Below, piece by piece: positions 32,931 through 43,306 of a stretch of 64,000 bases of DNA. The stretch lies in NCBI GenBank assembly GCA_008704415.1, contig VXIS01000006.1, forward strand, positions 1-64,000. The letters run 5' to 3'. This stretch comes from Sphaerosporella brunnea (lineage: Eukaryota > Ascomycota > Pezizomycetes > Pezizales > Pyronemataceae). The notes beneath the pieces were generated by a model. That model was not told the DNA's origin and did no database searches. It saw only the letters and a list, made by a program, of their open reading frames with translations. Both the position numbers and the translations under genes were made by a program. Within the stretch, counting starts at the first letter, position 1. Every line of letters begins with the position of its first letter.

Positions 32931-33924
32931 ATGCCGACTCTAAGGTAGGGCAGGCTATTCCTTTTTCCTCTGCCACCTGCAAGAGTTGTTCACTAACGGG
33001 AATTTTAGATCTGGTACCAGTTTCAACGCCCCCAACAAAAGGGCAAAAAAAGGGCGAGTCTTCGAAACTGAAACCAATGGAAACGGAAACACTCTCGCCG
33101 CAAGGCGCTCCTCCGCATCGACTCCCAAAAAGACCCTCCTGCGACTCCCAAACGAGCTCATTCTACAGATCGGAGAGAGCTTGGAGGATCCGAATGATCT
33201 TTCTGCTTTGTGCCGAGCACATTCGCATCTATATGCGGTTTTGTCACGGCTGCTCAGCAGCCAGGGTCTTTGGAAGTGTGCCCGAACATTCCACTCCACG
33301 GGAGTGGAAACGGTTCTTATTTGGCATTTCGTTAGTAGAGGGGCCAACGTTAACTACTTAGGAACGGATCCTGCCGGTTGGGACAAGCAGGGACTTTCAG
33401 CCCTTCATTTCGCTGCTGCTTCGGGCGATACCAAGGCGGCGAAGGCGCTTCTACTTGCTGGTGCCAACATCAACCTCCTTTCTACCAAGGGGCATTACAT
33501 CGTTGGGCGAGCTGCTCCGCCAATTTTTTACGCCATCAAGATGGGTGTCACGGAAATGGTGGAATTTTTGCTTGACCGTGGTGCTCGCTTATCATTTCCG
33601 GCCCCTACGACACCGGCTATGCATGTAGCGGTCATGGCTTATTCGGGCAAGCGCAAGATGATCAAGAAACTCGTTGATGCAGGAGTTGATGTGAACGCTA
33701 AGGATCAGGACGGAATCACCGCTCTGATGCGCTGCTACACGCTAAAGTGTATGAGGGCACTCAGGGCTGCTGGTGCTGACATCCACGCGGTGGATAACCA
33801 CGGCCATAACGCTTTATGGTGGATAAAACAGCCAGGGCTCCCCGAGGAAGAAGCAAACCTCATGGCAAACGCTCTTACTACTGAGTCTGGGGTTCACGGG
33901 CCTGGTTGGCTCCCCGTTATCTGA
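32931..33924 (+). CDS. F-box / ankyrin-repeat protein (right-arm copy)
   Basis: Mirror of 1528-2521. Exon 1 32931-32944, intron 32945-33008, exon 2 33009-33924 (TGA); 309 aa with the F-box at residues 49-88 and ankyrin units at about 130-275. Both copies look functional. A 13-G run follows 40 nt after the stop only in this copy, outside the coding sequence. Confidence 0.85.
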
Positions 33925-33964
33925 CGGGTTGTTGGTGATGCTGCCGAATTGTGGGAAATGGAAA

Positions 33965-33977
33965 GGGGGGGGGGGGG
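33965..33977. repeat. G13 homopolymer absent from the left arm
   Basis: The left arm reads GGAAAGTTTG here (reverse complement, near 1480-1490); the right arm has thirteen G between the same flanks. It accounts for the 12-nt change in arm offset. Confidence 0.9.
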
Positions 33978-34224
33978 TTTGTTTTTCACCCATAGTCATG
34001 GATTTTTTGGGTGGCCGTGTTCGTACAGTTATTTACATTGTACTTTATATGGGAAATTCACATGTATTCCGGTCCAGTCTGCCACTAGTTCCTTCCTCCG
34101 AGGAGAGGCTTGTAGACAGTGCAGATGTATTCCTGAACCCAAATAACTTTGATAATCTTGAACCACGCAAATAGAACCACAGAAGTTCAAACAAAGTACA
34201 CAGCCAAACTAACCCCTGTCGTAC

Positions 34225-34423
34225 ACGCCCCTGTATAAACCATCTATACACCCGATCTATACAGCGCGCGGTATAGAACGAGGCCACGATTATTCTACAG
34301 GCCTTTATACAGGGTCTATACAACACTCTATACAGAATTTATACAGCACTCTTATACAGAATCTATACAGCCCAGGATTTCTGCAGCGCGCGCACGTATA
34401 CAGAGCTTTATACAGATATACGG
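34225..34423. repeat. CTGTATA heptamer cluster (right arm, reads TATACAG)
   Basis: Mirror of 1041-1239. Confidence 0.7.
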
Positions 34424-34487
34424 CATAGGTGACGTAAATTGATTATGTAATGTACACATGTAGAGAAAAAATCTTCCACGCCCAATG

Positions 34488-35185
34488 TCATCTCGAAGAG
34501 CCCCCGCGTCCCCTAGAATCCCCGCCACCACCAGAAGCCCCGTCTCCTGTAGCCATCAAAGTCTCCGCATCATGGAAAGCTTGCCGTGCTTTCCGGCCCG
34601 CCTCATTTGCTGCTCCAACTGAGTTGATTAGCTTTTTCTCTGCATGTTGGTACACATTGTCTAAATCTTGGACAGCGAACCCTTTGTTCCTCCCGGAGCG
34701 CCGCAGGCCATTTGCTACAGTGCTGGATGCTGTCTTGGCAGTCTCGGCAGCCGCAATTGATGCAACCTGGCGAGAATCTACAAGGCGGCCGGTCGCTGAG
34801 GCTGAGATTGCAGAAGAAGACTGTTTACGTGCTCGACCCCGTTTCTTGCGGGACTTGGATGGAGTAACGTTAAGCTGTCGAGCTAGTCAGAAGCGTATTG
34901 AGACGCCAAAGAAAGTACAGACATACCGAAGGAGCCTGGGCCCTGGCTGAAGGCAGTACACCAGTAGGCGGCCGGGACGAAGCATCGTAAGGTGGCTGGC
35001 GCAGCTGGGGCGACGCATCGTCAGGCGGCCGGGGCGGCGCGGTGGTCTGTCCAGTGCGTTCTCATCGTCTAAGGAACCATGGGGTGTGGAGCCAGCCTCG
35101 GCGATGAATCCGGTAGAGTAGGCTGTTGCGAGCGCATGGTAGGCCGGTCCAGGTGGGAGCTAGAGGACGGCACAACTGGATGCAT
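34488..35185 (-). CDS. Unrecognised Pro-rich / Ala-Ser-rich protein gene (right arm)
   Basis: Mirror of 279-976, with the last exon at 34488-34874, the intron at 34875-34926 and an upstream part with the same two frame changes. Confidence 0.45.
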
Positions 35186-35563
35186 AGCTCGGAACTGTTA
35201 ATAACAGCCAAATTCAGCGGAGTCACATGAAATAAAGAAGATATCAGGCTGGCTGGAAGGTTGGGATGGATTAGAACCGGTCGACGTACCCTAACTTGGT
35301 ACGGATTTCCCGCGCCCACAAAAGGTTATTTTTAAAACGAAAGCTGTAATTCGACTAATTATCGGTCGCTCAATCGATCAACGGTCCCCTTTTGTCGAAA
35401 CTCCTGCTAGTTGTTGAGGGAAATTCCCGGATTCTGGCTGAACAATGTCGCTAAGGGCGCGGTTGGATTTGCGGGTTTTGGGAATTTTAACGCATTTTTG
35501 TCCGTTTTTTCGCTCTATGGTACAGCCGTTTGTATGGTAGCACCCAAAATCAAACGAACTTTG

Positions 35564-35750
35564 CGTTTGACTCCTGTTTATTTCTGCGTGTTAAACAATA
35601 AAAGTGTGTAATAGGGGCCGCATCGTTTGACGGCCGTTTATTTCTTTTAGTTAAACGATAAAAGTGTTTGATCGGGACAGCCACGTCGTTTGACGCCCGT
35701 TTAAGTCATCGTGTCAAACGGTAAAAAAAGGTAATATTAAATGCCAGCGT
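35564..35750. repeat. Three diverged ~62-bp tandem units starting CGTTTGAC
   Basis: Units begin at 35564, 35624 and 35687. Each has CGTTTGAC, a GTTTA box and a GTTAAACRATAAAAGTG-like core (GTCAAACGGTAAAA in the third). Confidence 0.75.
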
Positions 35751-36594
35751 TTAACTCGGCTAACTCGGGCTCCAGCTCAAGTTCAGAGCTGTGTACCTCC
35801 ACCGTTTATCTCCACCGTTTATTTCCACCGTTTATTTCCACCTTTAACTGCACTCCTTACGTAAACAGTTTACGTACACCATTTAATTCTTCTTCTCAAC
35901 CTCCACCTTTAACTCATCCTCATTCTCTTTCTTTTTGTTCACCTTTCCTTCCACCATCCTCGCTCACACCACCACCATCATTGGGCCCGCTTGCTTCTTT
36001 TTTAGACGATCACCTGCTCCCTTTCCTCGATCAGGCCAAGATGTCGTGACAGGCAATGCTCGCTGTTCCCCCACCGTTCGCTCCACTGCCGCCGTTCGCT
36101 CCACTCCCGCTGCTCGCTCCACTGTCGCCGCTCACTCCACTGCCGCCGCTCGCACCGCTTCTGTTCCCTCTCCACTCAAAGCCTTCATTTCCAAACATCT
36201 GGCAGTACATCAGCTGAGGCCAGCGGGAATAGGTGCTATGAGCCATGTGGGTTATCACTGGTAGGTGTTGTTTTCATCCATATTGTGCTAGCTAATGGCG
36301 CACATACCTTTACGCATACGATATGTTTGTTCCACACATGTGATTTTATCCTTCACCCTTGTGAGCTTCCATCCGCAAGCAACTTAGTTAGATAGATACT
36401 GACACTTTGCAATTAATTGCCAGTTCTCTCTAAACATTTTGACAGACGTTGGCTATGATTAGCTAATGGCTAGAAGACGGTTGAACGGTGGGATGATGTT
36501 AAACGGCGGGGGTCTTTTTTACAGTGCCTGATTATGTAAACATTTGAATTGAATGCAATATTAATGAGAGTTAACCAAAATAAACGTTAGGCAA

Positions 36595-36848
36595 GAAAAG
36601 GTCAAACGAAAGTGAAGCAATAGTCAAACGAAAGTCAAACGAAAGTCAAGCAAAAGTCAAGCAAAAGTCAAACGACAGTCAATCAAAATCAAACAAAAGT
36701 CAATCAAAATCAATCAAAAGTCAATCAAAATCAATCAAAAGTCAATCAAAATCAAATGAAAGTCAAGCGAAAGTCACACGAAAGTCAAGCAAAAGTCAAA
36801 CGAAAGCCAAGCGAAAGTCAAACGAAAGCCAAGCGAAAGTCAAACGTA
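36595..36848. repeat. ~11-bp minisatellite, consensus AGTCAAACGAA
   Basis: About 22 units alternate among GTCAAACGAAA, GTCAAGCAAAA and GTCAATCAAAA. Similar variants sit together, suggesting higher-order copying. Confidence 0.9.
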
Positions 36849-36937
36849 CATACTATAGAACAATTTATTGGCAGTGCTAAATCAAAGACAAACGGACTTT
36901 TTGACGTTTATCTTTCAACTTAACCAGCTGTACCATA

Positions 36938-37592
36938 AAGTTCGTGAGTCGACAACGTCCAAACGTGATGGCATTTGGATTCAAAACGGTCCGACTTTTG
37001 GAAACGGACGCTCCCATACAATGTCTCGAGGTACTTGATTTACTGTCGGATGCTCCAGCACCACAACAAAAAAAAAAACATTGTGCTGACACCAGCAAAC
37101 CTGTTACGAGGAGCTCTCGGCGTACAGAGATCTCACGGGAGTTGGATGAAGAAGGAAGAAAGACTAGTTGTTTCTCGCAAGACAACTCCCCGTCCCCGAC
37201 AATATGCTCCCGAGCAACCCTGCCCCACGTGATCTCCTAACCTTGAACCATATGCTGATCACGTGCTACCGAGCTCTGCATGCGACAAAACCTCAACTAC
37301 CCCGATACCGCACCAGGCACCACGTCCCACTAACCCTTTTCTTTGCGACGGGTGTGCTTTTTCTCCGGCCGGCCATTGTTGTTATTTGCAAGTTCGTGAT
37401 TTGAGGACTTTTTTTATTGGCGATGTAATGACTCTGGCGGTGCTGAAGACTACGAGGTGCGATTTTTTTTGCTTCGGGCGTGGCATTATTACATAACACA
37501 TAGGTGAGATTTTTGCGGATTTTTGTGCGTTCGTACTTCGGAGTGTTAGGATCAGGGAGGTTCTGCATAAAATTGGGGCTACAAAAACGTCC
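36938..37592. other. No gene recognised
   Basis: Overlapping frames of 77-102 aa occur on both strands (36877-37185 minus, 36944-37240 plus) without domains. Confidence 0.4.
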
Positions 37593-37735
37593 GTTTTACG
37601 TCATCATCCGTCTCCCGAAGTCGGAAGACCCACTAAAACGGACCGATCCGTGTCCGTCGAATCCAAAGGCGCCATAAACCCAGGGATACAGCTCAGCTAA
37701 CCATTGCGCCACGAAGGCGCATGCATCGACAACCG
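37593..37735 (-). repeat. tRNA-related short interspersed repeat (candidate)
   Basis: On the minus strand GCGCCTTCGTGGCGCAATGG, followed by TTAGC, looks like the 5' third of a tRNA. TGGCGCAATGG (37701-37711) fits the A-box consensus TRGYNNARNNG. A TTCGA-containing stretch follows about 45 nt later, but it is not a proper B box and the acceptor stem does not close. The tail has repeated ACGGAC/AAACGG motifs. It is probably a tRNA-derived SINE or tRNA relic, not a working tRNA. Confidence 0.35.
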
Positions 37736-37912
37736 GCAACTCATCATAAATAAGCCTTCGTCATGGAACACAAAAGACCACACAGAATAACTCAACGCCA
37801 ACGCACAATTTTCAAAATCTGAAGCGATAGAATTCCAGAGAAAGGGTCCCTATTTTGAATTACTGTACGAATTCCGGACTCGTCGGGATTCGCGGCATCT
37901 ATCCCTTTTTGC

Positions 37913-37993
37913 CTAAGTTTCCGGCCGTCGGATCTTGGAGCGAAGCGACTGCACAGCTCCACTATCCTGGAGCAGAGCCGTGGAGGATAGATA
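37913..37993. repeat. Compact copy of the GGAGCGAAGCGA repeat
   Basis: TTTCCGGCCGTCGGATCTTG, then GAGCGAAGCGA, and CCTGGAGCAGAGCCGTGGAG stand about 30 bp apart. The same halves flank the block at 17051-17440. Confidence 0.55.
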
Positions 37994-38558
37994 GTTGTGG
38001 AATGGAATAGCGTCCTCGACCCCCAACACCTCCTCTCTCTACTTTGCTACTTCAACCGACTACCGTAGCGCCTCGGTACAAGAGTATATTACATAACTTG
38101 CGGACACGATGCCCTTGCGGACAAAAGGGTTTCGCGTGTCAGGGGGGTCTTACACCGGCGATATCTCGACAACGAAATATCCAATTGCTGAGACTGAAAA
38201 CCAGGGACGACTAGATATAGAAGAGTAGATCAGTGCAGGGAGCCAAGTTTTGGAGAAGATCCTGCTTTTCTCTGGCCGCGGAGAGCGTAGTCAGCCGCAC
38301 TATTGTGGGCCGGGGGTTGCGGCGTTGTGTAGGAGCGAGAGCACTTTCAACTCAGCTGTAACCTGTCTGGAAAATTTCTATAGATGGTACTTAAGGATTA
38401 CAGAGCTTGGGTGAAGGTCCGGCGGCATCCAGAGGGGGAATAACATCACCGCCGTTCCCGGCGGCATCGCCGCCCACCCCCCTTGACACCCAGGCCAGTA
38501 CACTCAGTTTAGAGGTTACACAGCCGGCCAGGGCCTGGCAGCACTTGAATGCAATTTT

Positions 38559-38933
38559 TTGGCGGTTTTTGCCCTCGATGGCAAGGAGAAGACGCTGGGA
38601 AAGGACCGCCCTTCCACTTTCAAGACCGTCCACAACACGGCCAACGTGTTCAACAACCTAGGGGACTATCCCAAGGCAGTGCAATGGTACCAGCGGGCCC
38701 TCGATGGCAAGGAGAAGACACTAGGAAAGGACCACCATTCCACTCTCGATACCATCAACAACATGGCCAGCGTGTTCTGCAAGCAAGGCGAATATGGCAA
38801 GGCACTGGAATGGTGCCAGCGGGCCCTCGATGGCTTCGAGAAGACGCTGGGAATGGACCATCCTGATATCATTCTCACAGCCAGAAAGCTGAAAGCATTG
38901 TCTCCCCATGGCCAGTCTTCTCAAGGTGAGTGA
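38559..38933 (+). CDS. Kinesin-light-chain-type TPR fragment
   Basis: A 125-codon frame ending TGA 38933 holds about two and a half 42-residue TPR units, each with the pattern ALDGKEKTLGKDHHSTLDT, NNMASVFCKQGEYGKALEW and CQRALDGFEKTLGMDH, followed by a short non-repeat tail. Such tandem TPRs form the C-terminus of fungal NB-ARC/NACHT STAND receptors and related proteins. The first unit is cut at its N-side, the frame upstream is lost and no ATG is present. No NB-ARC domain lies within the preceding kilobases, so this is a truncated relic or the end of a rearranged gene. A GTGAGT sequence near 38928 could be a splice donor. Confidence 0.7.
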   Translation: MAVFALDGKEKTLGKDRPSTFKTVHNTANVFNNLGDYPKAVQWYQRALDGKEKTLGKDHHSTLDTINNMASVFCKQGEYGKALEWCQRALDGFEKTLGMDHPDIILTARKLKALSPHGQSSQGE

Positions 38934-40224
38934 TAAACGAAAGCTCGGCGGCACTTCCCAACGATGCCATGTAGGGGTCCACTGGCAATTGACGACGGAT
39001 CGAAGCCCGAGATCATGCGTGCAGGAATTGGCGTTATCATGGTGGCTTGCGGCGATTATAAGGGTTGGCTTTCGTGGAGATCGCAGAAGATTAGTTCATT
39101 TGTGCCGTTATGGGCTCAGGGGCCGGCCCTATGGTGTTGAGTGATCGGCGATAAATCAGTCCGCTCATTCTCTGTCTTATCCTGTAGCTGGGTCATTGCC
39201 GGCCCTCGCATCATGTAAATATATAAGTGAACATCTGTGTGGTGCCCACACGGCAAGCCATCCCAAGTTCAGCTGCACTCAATTTAATCGCGTAGAATAC
39301 GGGTGAAACGTAGGTGTCTGTTATGATTGAGCTTACCCACAGCACATCACTTGGACAAAGGTAGGGTAAACTTTCCCTGTTTCGCTCAAGTGTTCTATAT
39401 AGAGATACATGTTATGGCATCATGAGATTGTGTATGTAAATGCCATTGTTAACCCGTGAGGACTTCGGTGTGCTGCAAGCCCGCCATTGCCGGTTTGCTA
39501 GCAATCGGGTCGAGTGCGGCCCAGTGATCGACTGGCGTGTGCACCGAACCTTATTTCCGAGAGGTGATCTCCGTCCGGGGTCACGCGTTGACCAAACCCA
39601 CTTTCCAACATCTGGTTGAGTGCTACTCAGTGATTGAACCTCAGGTTGGCGATCAAGGGACAGCGACTGGTGTCATGCCCGGGATATTCAACTCGGTAGG
39701 CTACACAACCACCTGGTACAAACCTAACGATGGACACAAGCCGAGCTGGGGCTGGTAGAAGACTCTGAATATCCGCATCTGGAATATTCAAACAGCCAAA
39801 CAGCCGCGATGTCTGTAGGCTGACTGCAACCTGAACACACACCATCATCCGCACACCTCTTCGCACTGGCACCAAATCATCGTCATGGCGGCACCAGACA
39901 CGGTCTCGGACGGCTCAGGTCTCTGTATCAGAACAGGGAACGGACCAGGAATCTCACCTGGGAGGCTTGGATTCTGGTTCTGACTTGTCGGATATGGAAT
40001 GATAAGCGGAGGACTCATCCTCGATGGTTACATGACATCCGCGATGGTTACATGGCTCGTCCGCCAGTGGAGGCCGAGGCTCGAGCCGAAGCTCGAACTT
40101 TGCAGGCTGATTTGCATGGGCCACGATATGGGCTCCACCGCCAGAGCGAGCATTTTCTCGTTCCCACAAAAATGTCAAACCTCCTGAAAGTCGCTGACTG
40201 TGGCGTCTTTGGGTAAGCCTCACA
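38934..40224. other. No gene recognised
   Basis: The best frames are 73 aa plus (39537-39758), 82 aa minus (39627-39875) and 125 aa minus (39954-40331). They overlap one another and show no motif. Confidence 0.4.
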
Positions 40225-40446
40225 ATGTCTTCACGCTGGACCGACACGGCCGAAGACCCCGCCGAAGCCGCCGATCTCAAAACCGAATCAGCGCGCCGCC
40301 AAAGAAGAGCGCAAACCACGCGAAGCCGCACGAAGATGCTCTTTACGGCAACACTTTTGAGCTTAAGTCTAAAAACAAGGATCCGAGCTCGAGCTTTGTC
40401 GGGCTTCGTCTACTTGGTAATAGTGTCGGATATGGTAGTGGGTTAG
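40225..40446 (+). CDS. Possible CDK11/PITSLRE-like N-terminal fragment
   Basis: From ATG 40225 the frame begins SSRWTDTAEDPAEAADLKTE, which resembles the start of fungal CDK11-type kinases (SRW.DTEED....LK.EK). The rest is Arg-rich and then hydrophobic without kinase motifs, so this would be an exon fragment at most. The likeness is weak and from memory. Confidence 0.2.
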   Translation: MSSRWTDTAEDPAEAADLKTESARRQRRAQTTRSRTKMLFTATLLSLSLKTRIRARALSGFVYLVIVSDMVVG

Positions 40447-40572
40447 GGTATCTGTAGATGTACCGCGACGCCTCTTCACCACCCCCGACGCGAGCACCTA
40501 CTCACCTACCCATGCGACGCGACCACCTACTCACCTACTCGCGACGCGACCACCTACTTCAAGCACAACGGT

Positions 40573-40854
40573 ATGGTTTACCACCATAAACCCCCAGCCT
40601 GTTGTCCCCCGCGCGTCATGGCACCCTCCCCACGCCCCGAGTCGCCCTCGCCCACGCCAAGAAACTCGCCTTCGCCGGGCCTGTGGTCGCCCGCCCCCGC
40701 CGTTGAGCCCTCCCGGAAGCGCCGTGCGATGTTCCAGATGGATATCAACAAGGCCCGTCATGACGGCCCGGACTCGCCGGACACTCTTGCCGCACGTCGT
40801 CGAAAACAGATCAAATACGGAAAGCAAGTTTCAAAGAAAATCCGATTCGACTGA
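40573..40854 (+). CDS. Unrecognised Ser/Pro-rich basic ORF
   Basis: 93 aa from ATG 40573. A Pro/Ser-rich N-half (PSPRPESPSPTPRNSPSPG) is followed by a basic C-half (RRKQIKYGKQVSKKIRFD). A T-rich tract and TTTTTTCAG at 40861-40893 could be the 3' end of an intron leading to the frame at 40906. If so, this and the next entry may be one decayed gene. Confidence 0.35.
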   Translation: MVYHHKPPACCPPRVMAPSPRPESPSPTPRNSPSPGLWSPAPAVEPSRKRRAMFQMDINKARHDGPDSPDTLAARRRKQIKYGKQVSKKIRFD

Positions 40855-40905
40855 AAAATATCTTTTTTTTTTTTTTTTCTTTTTGTTTTTTCAGAATTTA
40901 GGTAC

Positions 40906-41346
40906 GTGAGCATCTACCGTACAAGGACACAAACGAATGGGAAAAGAAAACTGAGAAAACCTTTACTATACCATGACTTACAGGGCGGTATACTTTCTTA
41001 TACCATGACATGCCATCGACGGGGGCACACTGACCGCCACACCACACGATATTATAAAATACCCGCACCGCCAAATCGTCGTCGTCGCCGCGCTTCTCGA
41101 CGCCTAACTCTATGACCAAGATCAGAACGGGGCAATTAGGCAGTACGCGCATGATGGCACCAAGATACGCCGGGGCATGTTCGGCATCAACGAGAACCTC
41201 ATCAAGGTCATTGCAATCGTGGCCAACCTCAGCGACGAGATCTCGGAGTCAGTGGAGCTCTGGGTCCTCGGGAAGCGGCTGAAATTCCTGGTTGCCGATG
41301 GCGTAAGGCCCCTGAGGCAATCTCCCCAGCTATTTACAAACCGTTA
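40906..41346 (+). pseudogene. Broken conserved-looking gene, unrecognised
   Basis: One frame reads YKDTNEWEKKTEKTFTIP, then, after in-frame stops (including TAA 41105-41107), a long natural stretch: LYDQDQNGAIRQYAHDGTK, RRGMFGINENLIKVIAIVAN, LSDEISESVELWVLGKRLKF and LVADGVRPL, to a stop near 41346. An overlapping frame (40906-41115) is also open but has shadow-like composition. A hAT MITE is inserted about 50 bp downstream. The protein family is unknown to me. Confidence 0.45.
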
Positions 41347-41396
41347 AATGTTCGGGTGGCCACAATGCGCCGGCCAGGGAACACCTGGGGTACTGG

Positions 41397-41905
41397 TAGA
41401 GCTGTGCACGGGGCGACGGGTCGGGGCGCGGGCGGGCGGGGCGCGACGAGGTGGGCCGGGGCAGGACGGGGCGGGCCGGGGCACGACGGGGTGGATCGGG
41501 GCACGACGGGGTGGATCGGGGCGCGGCGAGGTGGCTCGGGATGCGACGGGGTACCTCGGGGCGGCATCGGGGCGGCAGCGGGGGAAGGGTGATATATGCC
41601 GGGCATTCAGGGCCGGTACGCTAAACAGTCCAAGTGGCGCACAAGGCGCTCATCTGATATCACGGCCGAACGAGGTACCCCAGGAGCACATCTTGATGTC
41701 GTTGATAGGCTGTACGTGAGTTCGGGGTATTCGGGGTCTGACGAGGTGGCCGGGGTTCCGGCGGGGTGGCCGGGGCAGCCACGGGGTGGCCGGGCAGCGA
41801 CGAGGTGGCCGGGGCGCGGCGAGGTGGATCGGGGTCGGGCGAGGCTTTCTCCGCCTCGTCGAGCCTCGTGCCCCGTCGGGGCGCCCCGACCCGTGCACAG
41901 CTCTA
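41397..41905. mobile_element. G-rich hAT-type MITE
   Basis: Perfect 16-bp TIRs, TAGAGCTGTGCACGGG at 41397-41412 and its inverse at 41890-41905. A perfect 8-bp target duplication GGTACTGG lies at 41389-41396 and 41906-41913. A TAGAG-TGTGCA end and 8-bp duplication are hAT features. The body is two GC-rich minisatellite blocks (about 41415-41580 and 41735-41860) built on GACGGGGTGGATCGGGGC-like ~20-bp units, with many GGGG runs. Long frames across it (41334-41606 minus, 41607-42017 minus) are repeat artefacts. Confidence 0.85.
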
Positions 41906-41913
41906 GGTACTGG

Positions 41914-42909
41914 TAGTTGAGCGACATGGCGTTGAACGCCACCGTCAGAGCTCTCGCCCCATTATCGAACGAACCGTCAAGCTGCGGGTGATGGTGGAAC
42001 TTCAGCGGGTTTGCCATACTCGCGTGCGGACGTCATCCGGACGGATCCAACGTTAGCTTTGCAAGGTAACACCAGACAAATGTATGGACTCAAATGTCTG
42101 TTTCGTGGAGGTTGTGGGGGGAAACGTTCAGCGATCCGGGTTCGTCGCCATTCTCTACGTGTAGGAGTGTAAACACCAAATGTAAAATTCATAGGTTCTG
42201 CGGCGCGTGAAGGGAACGAACGTATCATGGTTGGCAAACAGAATTCCTGTCCGCATTCATAGTGTTATAAAACAGGGGTCGGTGTTGGAAAGAAGCCAGT
42301 GTGCGTGCCACTGTGGTTCTTTGAATTCAATGCTGAAGCCCTAAGCGCACAAGGCTTGGGTCCACGTACTTGAATAGTCGAACCTCAGATACGGTTGGTT
42401 AATGGCCACAAGGGGTCGCTTGATGAGTCGGCCATAGCTGAAGCCATGAGTCGCTATCCGCAGAACATTCCCTGCTTCCCAGGAATGAATGCACTGCGCT
42501 GTGGCCGGCATATACAATGGGATGGCTTTATGAAACGGAATCGTAAATGCGTTTGAAATTTCCAAGCAGCAGCTGCAATATGGAGATTGAGGTCCCGATG
42601 TGTTCGCTCACCACCCTGGCGCTGCCCCATCCTGGCTGCCAGATATTGCATACCTGGGTTCACCAGGTTTCGATAATTCATTTGAGGACCAACAACCGCA
42701 GTTGTGATCGACGACAGTTCCAGCGTGCCGGCTGATGCATTCTCTGGCCATGCTCGAATGTTGCAAGAGCTGGCGCATGTGCCAATATCAGCAACATCTC
42801 CATAGCTAGGCGGTGGAAGAGCATGTCCTCCTATTTGCACGAAGCCACTAGAATCTGGAATCTGAGCGTGATTTTCTCTTGACGGTGAGAGAAATTCCTG
42901 GTTTGCCAA
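41914..42909 (-). other. Minus-strand coding-like frames, unrecognised
   Basis: At 41914-42017 a frame starts MANPLKFHHHPQLDGSFDNG and runs to the hAT MITE, which interrupts it. At 42454-42909 a 151-codon frame without ATG (SPSRENHAQIPDSSGFVQIG) follows a CTTACAG acceptor-like site. At 42341-42565 a third frame looks like its continuation after a frame change. No domain recognised; probably decayed. Confidence 0.3.
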
Positions 42910-43306
42910 TTCTCTGTAAGACTCACAGCCTCTCGATCGGTCAATTACACTTGGACGCTCCTAGCAGCGCCTGGGATCGCGTCGCCACTTGCCAGAGTTA
43001 TCAATCCTCAATCCGCCTTTCATGTCTCGGCCGGATTATGTAGGTGTGTGCAACGGCAACTAGGTGACAGGCTTCTTTATACAATTGTCCAGCACGAGCA
43101 CCACCCAACCGCTCGACGTACATCCACCTAACGTCCCTCGTGAATATCCGTGTCCCCTAGCGGCTATCCGTCTCGCTATCCGTCCAAGACAACTCGACGA
43201 GAAGGCGCGCGCTTTGCGCTTAGTGTAAATCTGTTTTTACCAACGCTCCGGAAGAGCGAGCGCCATAGTCAACACAACCACGACCACGACGACGACGACG
43301 ACACGT

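Larger units (their letters stand above)
17745..35464 (-). repeat. Right arm of the ~35.4-kb palindrome
   Basis: Reverse-complement copy of 1-17687. The match runs from the C run at 17745, against the G run ending at 17687, out to the sequence facing base 1 at about 35464. Differences seen by eye are mostly one-base indels, often in homopolymers. Examples are GGTTT versus GGGTTT near 15219/20215, one C/G length change near 14340/21090, and one A near 33/35431. Unique sequence starts right after 35464, or the repeat continues beyond the left window edge. Confidence 0.97.
35516..36937. mobile_element. Candidate TA-flanked element with inverted subterminal repeats
   Basis: TATGGTACAGC (35516-35526) faces its inverse GCTGTACCATA (36927-36937). 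If TA is the target duplication, the TIR is TGGTACAGC. Inside, the left end carries CGTTTGAC units and the right end GTCAAACG units, the same octamer inverted, as subterminal repeats often are. The middle holds a Ser/Pro/Leu-rich 102-aa frame (35741-36049) over CCACCGTTTAT repeats and low-complexity GCCGCTCGCTCCACT repeats; I would not call it a gene. The TIR is short, so this rests mainly on the repeat symmetry. Confidence 0.4.

Noticed and set aside
36595..36848. CRISPR-like array
   Set aside because: Units are 11 bp with no spacers; this is a eukaryotic minisatellite.
37593..37735. Functional tRNA gene
   Set aside because: No closing acceptor stem, no proper anticodon arm and no B box.
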